From the NCBI GenBank assembly GCA_043811005.1, contig JBDRNO010000010.1:1-17714 (forward strand): 17,714 nucleotides of DNA, written 5' to 3'. The translations under genes and the position numbers were made by a program. Shown here one piece after another: positions 8,048 through 14,800 of this stretch. Position 1 is the stretch's first letter; each line of letters opens with the position of its first letter. Origin of the DNA: JBDRNO01 sp043811005. GTDB lineage: Bacteria > Bacteroidota > Bacteroidia > NORP154. The notes under the pieces were generated by a model. That model saw only the letters and a list, made by a program, of their open reading frames with translations, was not told the origin of the DNA and made no database searches.

Positions 8048-8719
8048 ATGATTAAAATTGCTTTAGCAGAAGATCATCCGTTATATCTTGATATACTTGC
8101 TGAAAGGTTACCGCGATATGATAATATTGAGATATGCATAAAAGCCGTTAACGGTAAAGATCTGATTGAAAAGATTAAAAACAGTATCCCGGATGTGATC
8201 CTGATGGATCTGAGAATGCCTGAAATGGATGGTTGGGAGGCAACATCATATATTAACTCTCATTATCCTGAAATAAAAATTATCGTTCTTCCCGGTTATG
8301 ATGAACAAATATTCGTTATAGATTTGATAAGAAGGGGAGCGAACGGGTTTCTGCTCAAGGGTGTAGATATTGTTGAAATAAAAGCTGCTATTGATAGTGT
8401 TATGGAAAACGATTTTTATTTTGATAAATCTTTAAAAAAGGAACTGGTTGAAGGAATAAGGAACAGGGTAAAAAGAAAAAGCGACTTTAATTCACGTATC
8501 CGGCTGACAGATATTGAGCGGAAAATTTTAGAATTGATCAGCAAAGAATTAACAACAGCGGAAATTGCCGAAAAACTAGGCTCAAAAACTAAATCTATAG
8601 AGAATCACAGGAACAAATTACTTGAAAAGACCGGGTCGAAAAACACTGCCGGGTTGATAATGTATGCTGTAGCAAATGAATTAGTAAATGTTGACTTAAC
8701 AAAGCATGACACCTGGTGA
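8048..8719 (+). CDS. NarL/FixJ (LuxR-type) response regulator
   Basis: A DNA-binding response regulator of 223 residues. The receiver domain covers about 1-120, with acidic residues Glu8/Asp9, phospho-acceptor Asp54 in LMDLRMPEMDG, and the conserved Lys104 in FLLKG. A LuxR-type helix-turn-helix covers about 152-215 (LTDIERKILELIS, then TTAEIAEKLGSKTKSIENHR). The position normally held by Ser or Thr at the end of strand 4 is Pro82 (IIVLPGYDE), which is unusual because that hydroxyl relays the phosphorylation signal. The histidine kinase gene follows after 53 bp, making a regulator-first two-component pair. A large inverted repeat precedes it. Targets are unknown; no neighbouring operon carries a copy of the dyad that I noticed. 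Confidence 0.9.
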   Translation: MIKIALAEDHPLYLDILAERLPRYDNIEICIKAVNGKDLIEKIKNSIPDVILMDLRMPEMDGWEATSYINSHYPEIKIIVLPGYDEQIFVIDLIRRGANGFLLKGVDIVEIKAAIDSVMENDFYFDKSLKKELVEGIRNRVKRKSDFNSRIRLTDIERKILELISKELTTAEIAEKLGSKTKSIENHRNKLLEKTGSKNTAGLIMYAVANELVNVDLTKHDTW

Positions 8720-8772
8720 ATTTATTATTCCTTTCTCAACATCTTGATTAATATATTTCTTTCTATTAGCTC

Positions 8773-9544
8773 ATGATTCAATCCGGGGAGATAAGTTTCT
8801 CATTAATGTTATTATTAGGTACTTCCGGTATGCTAATACTTGCAATCTTTATTGTATTGTTTATTCTTGTTAACCATAATAAACATATCAAGCACCAGCG
8901 GGGGTTACTGGAAGCCACCATACAGGCAGTGGAAAACGATCGCAGGCGTATTGCCCAGGACCTGCACGATGATAGGGGCAACACTTTCCTTAACAAACAT
9001 GAACATCAACCACATCAAGAAAAATCTCAAACAAGGATTACCATCTGACGAACCAACAAACAAGGCAAATGAGCTGATAAATAAAACCATGGCCGATATC
9101 CGCAGAATATCGAAAGATTTGTTACCCCCAATCTTAGAAAAATTTGGTTTGGCTGATGCCTTGGATGAACTCTGCATTACAATAAATGCTTCATCAGCGA
9201 TCAAAGCAGATTTTCAGCACAATTTCAATAACCAGCGACTTGAAGAACAAAAAGAACTTTTGCTTTACAGAATAGCACAGGAAATAACGAATAATGCCAT
9301 TAAACACGCCAATGCTACCCTAATTGAAATAGAGTTAAACAGGCAAAATGATCATCTACAAATGACGGTCAGTGATAATGGCAAAGGATTTGATCTGCAG
9401 GAGATAGAAAAACGCCCCCATGAACAGAGAGGGCTTGGACTAAAGAATATAGAAAGCCGTATCAACATGCTGAATGCAACTATTAAATATGATTCAGCTA
9501 AAGGAAAAGGGACAAGGGTGACAGTTGAAATGAAACTGCAATAG
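8773..9544 (+). pseudogene. sensor histidine kinase (HisKA_3/HATPase), frameshifted at the H box
   Basis: Partner kinase for the preceding regulator, of the short NarL-partner type: one membrane helix (about residues 8-33), a HisKA_3 dimerisation helix with phospho-acceptor His65 in RRIAQDLHDD, and a HATPase domain with YRIAQEITNNAIKHA (N box), DNGKGF (G1) and RGLGLKNIESR (G2). The first 67 codons read in one frame through GAT at 8971-8973. The remainder (GATLSLTNMNIN onward) reads in the frame beginning at 8975, leaving the single base A8974 unaccounted for. The family pattern HDDxG requires one residue there, so two bases are probably missing. Without repair the first frame stops at 9048 after 91 residues. 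Restored length would be about 257 residues. The cause is either a real mutation or a sequencing indel. Confidence 0.85.
8971..8978 (+). other. frameshift site in the histidine kinase
   Basis: GAT (8971-8973) is the last codon of the N-terminal frame and GGG (8975-8977) the first of the C-terminal frame. A8974 is what remains of the codon expected between HDD and GAT (usually Leu or Ile), consistent with a loss of two bases such as TT. A GGGG run sits directly beside it, a common place for read errors. Confidence 0.75.
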
Positions 9545-9594
9545 ATGTCTTATAAAAAATAAAATAAACCTAAAATTGTTTTTCCCAACAAACA

Positions 9595-9623
9595 AGCCCC
9601 TGCCACACAAAGCGACAAGGGCT
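9595..9623. terminator. possible bidirectional terminator hairpin between convergent genes
   Basis: AGCCCCTG (9595-9602) pairs with CAAGGGCT (9616-9623) with one mismatch and a 13-base loop. It lies between the kinase (plus strand, ending at 9544) and the secreted-protein operon (minus strand), where a shared terminator would be expected. There is no clean T-tract on either side, so the call is weak. Confidence 0.3.
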
Positions 9624-9710
9624 AACACTAACTTAGATATATAAGACTTCTATTAAAACAATCTAAGGTTATATATTTTTTCCTTATGCCTGATAAATAT
9701 TTCCCCCTTT

Positions 9711-9785
9711 TTACAGTTTAATGATCTTCTTTCTAATTATTTCTTCTCCCTCCAGTTGCAATAAGTAAATTCCACTAAGTAAATA
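9711..9785 (-). pseudogene. orphan 3' remnant of a T9SS C-terminal sorting domain
   Basis: In the minus-strand frame ending at the TAA of 9711-9713, the last about 24 codons read LLSGIYLLQLEGEE followed by IIRKKIIKL and stop. This is the typical end of a type A T9SS sorting domain (SGIY hydrophobic strand, turn, KKIIKL). It is in a different frame from the propeller gene, whose own complete sorting domain stops at 9800-9802, only about 15 bp before the remnant. There is no room for a protein of its own. It is best read as debris of a former secreted protein whose body was replaced or deleted. Confidence 0.65.
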
Positions 9786-9799
9786 TAATATCTCACTCC

Positions 9800-11431
9800 T
9801 TACTCTACAACTATACTCTTACTTTCCATCATCTTTCCATCAACCTCTAATTTACAAACATAAACCCCCTTCGCCCACCCATCCGTATCAACTATCAATT
9901 GCCTGTTACCTATTACCAACTGTTCTTCAAAGATCAAATTTCCACCTATACCATATACCTTTATTGCTCTATTTTCTCTGTACCTCTCCCCATTTATTTC
10001 AACAACAAACCCACCTCCAGTTGGATTAGGATAAATAATCAATAGCTGATCGCTAATTGGAGATTTAGGATTTATCCCCGGAGTATCAAGCACAATAATA
10101 TTTCTGGTTGCTGTTCTCGTAAAATAGCCACATGTAACATTCATGGTAACAAAATAATTGCCGGAACTATCATAAGAATGAACCGGATCTTGAACCGTGT
10201 CCGTTGCTCCATCTCCAAAATCCCACTGCCAGCTATCCACTGTAATGTTACTGCTATCATAAAACTGTACTGTTGCACCGCTTGATAAAAATGCAGTGTC
10301 TTTATTTGATGAAATAGCAGCAGCAAAATTAAGGCAGGTTGGGACATTATGTGTATGCCATTTAGCTATATATAAAATACTGTCCCATCCATTTATGTTA
10401 AATGCACCCCCTACATATAAAGTGTCTTTATATATTTCAAATGCCATAGCTGAACCTGTTATACCTTCTACAGGATACCATTCTACTCCATCCCAATACG
10501 ATATGGTTCCTAAAGTGTCACCCAAAGAATTATATCCACAACAAGGCCAATCACTACCCCCGCAATATAACCATCCATGGTATAAAATCAGATCATAACC
10601 ACCTGGGACTTCATCGCCTGTTGCACCCCCTGAAATTTGTGTCCAACTATAACCATTCCAAATAAAAAAACCACTACCTCCAACACCTATGTAGAGGAGG
10701 TCATTAACTGTATCAACAGTCATAATAGAAACTGAACCATTTACTCCACCACCAACTTCTTTCCATTGGTAATTATTCCATCTCGCAATGTTATAGGCAG
10801 TTGTTCCTCCTGCTGAACTAAAGCTACCTCCTACGTACAATTCATTATTAAATACTGCCATAGATTTTACACTACCTCCTATTCCTCCACCAACATCAGC
10901 CCAGTTATTACCATCCCATTTTGCAATACAGCAACTTACGCCACCGATACTAGAAAAATTACCCCCAGCATAAAGTTTTCCGTTATACACTGATAATACA
11001 TTTATTTCGGAAGTAGTTCCTAATGTGCCACCACCAACAGAATACCAATTAATACTATCCCAACGGGCTATAGATCTGGTGTTAGGTATATTATCTACTC
11101 CTATGCCAGATGCCCCGCCAAACCCTCCTCCAACATATAAGTTATCAATATATTTTTGAAAATCAAACACCTCACCTATAGAACTGTTTATACCACTACC
11201 TAGTGTATCCCAATTCATACTATTCCAGCTTGCAATATGATTAAAAGTTAGACCATTTATTGTATAAAATGCACCGCCTACATATAGTATGTTATTATCA
11301 ACATATAAAGAAGTAACCCGGGCACCAGGAAGAGGATCAATTATTCCAGGAGGAGGATACCAGCTTTGGGCTAGAATACCGTAGTTTAAAATTATCAATA
11401 GGATAAAAAGTATAAATAAAAACTTTCTCAT
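9800..11431 (-). CDS. secreted seven-unit propeller protein with PKD domain and T9SS sorting domain
   Basis: A 543-residue extracellular protein. The signal peptide covers about 1-21 (ending GILAQ). Residues about 40-365 hold about seven kelch-like units of the form LYVGGxFxxxGG...IAxWxxxxWxxxGGG (for example LYAGGNFSSIGG and LYVGGSFSSAGG). The fifth and sixth units are irregular and the last ends IAKWHTHN. Seven units suggest a seven-bladed propeller. A PKD domain follows at about 370-455 (DSWQWDFGDGATDTVQDPVH, then YDSSGNY). A T9SS type A sorting domain covers about 465-543 (IYPNPTGGGFVVEI, then GVYVCKLEVDGK). The protein would be exported by T9SS and anchored or released at the surface. 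No catalytic motif is seen. It starts 6 bp after the stop codon of the giant protein, so the two are one operon. Confidence 0.85.
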   Translation of the reverse strand: MRKFLFILFILLIILNYGILAQSWYPPPGIIDPLPGARVTSLYVDNNILYVGGAFYTINGLTFNHIASWNSMNWDTLGSGINSSIGEVFDFQKYIDNLYVGGGFGGASGIGVDNIPNTRSIARWDSINWYSVGGGTLGTTSEINVLSVYNGKLYAGGNFSSIGGVSCCIAKWDGNNWADVGGGIGGSVKSMAVFNNELYVGGSFSSAGGTTAYNIARWNNYQWKEVGGGVNGSVSIMTVDTVNDLLYIGVGGSGFFIWNGYSWTQISGGATGDEVPGGYDLILYHGWLYCGGSDWPCCGYNSLGDTLGTISYWDGVEWYPVEGITGSAMAFEIYKDTLYVGGAFNINGWDSILYIAKWHTHNVPTCLNFAAAISSNKDTAFLSSGATVQFYDSSNITVDSWQWDFGDGATDTVQDPVHSYDSSGNYFVTMNVTCGYFTRTATRNIIVLDTPGINPKSPISDQLLIIYPNPTGGGFVVEINGERYRENRAIKVYGIGGNLIFEEQLVIGNRQLIVDTDGWAKGVYVCKLEVDGKMMESKSIVVE

Positions 11432-11437
11432 ATAAAC

Positions 11438-11833
11438 CTATTTAATCAATATCATTTTATCATATTGATGCTTTTCTCCATTTATTTCTATTGTGTAAAA
11501 ATAAATACCTTGTGACCATGATTCAAGTGCACGTATTTCCAAAAGATTATAACCTTTTTTCAATGGAATTTCTCTTAATAGGCTACTATTTATGTTATAT
11601 ATTTTTAAAATAGCTTTATTACTTTCATAAGGTAAAAAGTAAGGAATATATGTAATGCTATTAAATGGGTCAGGATAGTTCTTGCCAAAATAAACCTGTG
11701 TATTAACTATAATACTTTTATTATCTTCAGGACTTTCATAGTTGTTTTCAGGAGAATATTTAAGCTGTGGCTGAGAAGGAATTACAATAGGGAAATCCTC
11801 ACCAAATATTATCAGACATGTATATTTCATCAC
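11438..11833 (-). CDS. T9SS sorting domain of the giant protein, in a shifted frame
   Basis: This is the C-terminal piece of the upstream giant gene rather than a gene of its own. The 131-codon frame has no signal peptide and contains a complete type A sorting domain: FGKNYPDPFNSITYIPYFLP, LKIYNINSSLLRE, SQGIYFYTIEINGE and the end KMILIK. It overlaps the end of the giant frame by 35 bp. The giant frame reads YMSDNIW and stops, while this frame continues with FGEDFPIVIPSQPQLKY. Removing one T from the TTT run near 11,804 would join them (DNI-GEDFP). Read alone, the ATG pair at 11,831-11,833 is fortuitous. The stop TAG at 11438-11440 lies 6 bp before the propeller gene. Confidence 0.8.
   Translation of the reverse strand: MMKYTCLIIFGEDFPIVIPSQPQLKYSPENNYESPEDNKSIIVNTQVYFGKNYPDPFNSITYIPYFLPYESNKAILKIYNINSSLLREIPLKKGYNLLEIRALESWSQGIYFYTIEINGEKHQYDKMILIK
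11799..11812 (-). other. frameshift site between the giant protein and its sorting domain
   Basis: On the minus strand the sequence GATAATATTTGGTGAGG is read D-N-I-W-stop in the main frame, and I-I-F-G-E in the sorting-domain frame. A one-base excess in the TTT run (about 11,803-11,805) accounts for it. The sorting domain cannot be reached without correction or ribosomal slippage. Confidence 0.65.
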
Positions 11834-14800
11834 TTAGGAAGGAGTAGGTAAAGCTTGAGTTAGGAAATTCTGTTATAAAATCAATTATAGCAATACCTGT
11901 TGCAATACATCCATTATTGTCTGTTACAATTACAGAATAATTGCCCGAGGTTAAATCTACAGCAGTAGATGTTGTTTGCCCGTTATTCCACAAATAGTAA
12001 TAGGGTGATGTACCACCTGATGGTACTACAGTAGCTGTTCCATCAGCTGAACCAGGACATTGCTCATCTGTAGAAGATATAAGTAAGCTAAGAGGGGAGG
12101 GTTCATTAATAGTAATAAAAATTATATCTGAAGCGCAACCATTATCAGAAATTATTACACTATATTGTCCCGGTAAAAGATTTGAGATGTCTTCCAGACC
12201 TGATGAAAAACCATAAGGTCCTCCCCAATAATAATAATAAGTACCTGAACCACCAGTGACATTTGAATTTATTGATCCATCATCAGCACCATAACAGCTT
12301 ATATCTGTTACTGCGAAGCTAATATTTAATGGTGCTGGTTCAATAATAGTAACACTTGCAGTAACAGGGCCACAACCATTAACATCAGTAACATTAACGC
12401 TATATGTTCCCCCAGATAAATTTAAAATAGTATTTGATGGTGAATATGAACCTACTGTTTGTGCACCAGTGGACCAATAGTAACTCCAAGGTGCTGTACC
12501 GCCAGAAACACTTACAGTTGCCTGTCCATCATTAGCACCATTACAGCTTACGTTAGAGCTTGAAGTGATGATAGCTGAAGTTATTGCTGGAGCAACAGTA
12601 ATTATAATATTGTCTTGATCAGAACAACCATTGGCATCTACAACGTTTAAAGTATAGGTGCCTGCACATAACCCTGTTATACTTGAAGTCGTTTGACCTC
12701 CAGGTTGCCAAAAAAAGTTGTAAGGAAATGTTCCACCTGAAACAGTTGCTGTAGCTTCACCATTACAAGTACCATTGCAATCACTGCTGCTCGTTATATT
12801 AATTATTGGTGAAGAATTAACAGTTACTGTTACTGAAGTTGTTCCCGCGGGACAAACCTGATTAGTAAAAGCAATAACAGTAAGTGTTGCTGTACCTGGT
12901 GAACTCCAGTCCACATTAACTAGAGGTGTGCCTGTTTCAGGTCCAGTGAATGTTCCATTACTGACAGTCCAATTATATGTTAAATTTGGATCAAAATTGC
13001 CTATCGAATATTCATCAGGAAGCCCACCTAAACAAACATTCAAAAGACCAGTAATAGTTGGAGCAGTAACTGTAGATTGAATTGTAATATTTTTTGAAAC
13101 AGATGGCAATGTAATAGTACCAATAGACAGAGTCAATGTTACAGTATATGTTCCATCACTGCTATAAGTATGTGTTGGATTAATATTTGTTGTGTTATTT
13201 CCATCTCCAAAATCCCAAGATTGATTGTATATTACCCAGCAAGGATCTACTATAAATTCAACATCAAAGCAGGAAGTATAGTTAATAGTAAAATCAGGTG
13301 TTAAAAGAGCTGGATTTTTAGCATCTATCATATTTGGCAATCCACTTCTACTAATAATCCCTTGTCCAAAAACATCCAAATCCGGACCATTTAATAAATA
13401 AGCTGATCCTGTCCCTACAATATTAGGATCATTTATTACGGCTAAATTATCCTGTAAGTACTTAGATAAATATATCATACTATCAGGACCTAACTGCATT
13501 TCCCAAAAATATACATTTATTGATTCTACTGCAATTATTGTATTTGTATTCATCACTAAATCAAATTGATATAGATTTACTTGATTAGTTACATAATCTA
13601 ATTGTGAAACATATAATAATTTAGAATTTGGACTAAATGAGACGCCAGTTGTATTCTCTAAAGATAATAATAAATTTCTATTGTTTATAATTCCACTTGT
13701 ATTATCAAAATCATAAATTACAACCCCAGCTTGAACACCACCTACACGATTTGTTATTGAAAGTTTAGTCCCATCAGGAGAAGCTTTTAACTGTCCATAC
13801 CCAGCATCATAATCTGAAAAGTATATATCCGGTTCTGGACTTGATCCATCGCTTCCGGTTAAACCCATACTTGATAAAAGATAAACAAGAAAATTTCTGC
13901 TGTCAAAATCATGAACAATTATCCAATAATCTATTCCATTACAATGAGGAACTGCTGTAATACTTTCTGCAACTCTATTCACTCCAGCAGGTAAAGTAAT
14001 TGATGTTGGAGCTGTTACTTGACCATTTCCACCACCAGGACATAATGGACAAGGTACTGACATATCAACAATTGAAAAGTCAAATATTGTTTGTCCAACC
14101 CATGGCATCTGAAATAAATAATACTGATCAGGATGCCCAGGAAATGGTACCGCCAAATGTTGAGTAGCACTTATATCACCGCTAAGATCAAAAATAGTAA
14201 TTTCTTCATGATCATCGTTCCATACAGATACCCCATCACTATAAAATAACAGATCCCCTTGATCATCACTAACAGTTACACATCCTTCCAAAGCATCTAT
14301 TGTCTGTGGTACTGCATTAAAAGCACTTTGATCTGCAACTGGTATGCCCGTACTAAAATCTAATCCGGCATATCTCCCAAAATACCAATTCCCTTGTGTA
14401 CTCTCAATAGGTGTACAATCAGAAACAAAAATTTGCATTGTTTCAGTTTCTGAATTTCCAAAACCATCATAAGCAATGAGGATTACATCAAACAATCCTG
14501 TTGCAGTATATATATTGCTTGGTGTAGGATCAGTACTGCCTGGCAATAACGTCCCATCCCCAAAATCCCAATCCCAAGTAACAGCAGAAAAACCAGGGCC
14601 TATTGGAGTGGTAAATATAACTGGAAAGTTTACACAAGCCTGAGAAGGTTCTGCATCAAAATCCGCTACAAGTAATGGTTCTATACATCCACCCGGATAA
14701 GCAACACCAACATCATTTAAATTTTGAGGAGATACTAAATTTGACCTAAAATTTTGAATAAATGTTAACATTCTATCAATTTGTCCCTGGGTAAAGGTTT

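Noticed and set aside
8960..9000. Programmed ribosomal frameshift in the kinase
   Set aside because: No slippery heptamer, internal Shine-Dalgarno or downstream hairpin evident, and one codon's worth of family-conserved sequence is missing; an indel is simpler.
8840..9544. Separate 234-codon gene starting at 8840
   Set aside because: Its first about 45 codons overlap the kinase's membrane helix and H box in the wrong frame and give no sensible protein; from 8975 on it is the rest of the kinase. Treated as one frameshifted gene.
10296..10598. 100-codon plus-strand ORF inside the propeller protein gene
   Set aside because: Opposite strand of conserved kelch-like repeats and a PKD domain; its composition is that of a shadow frame.
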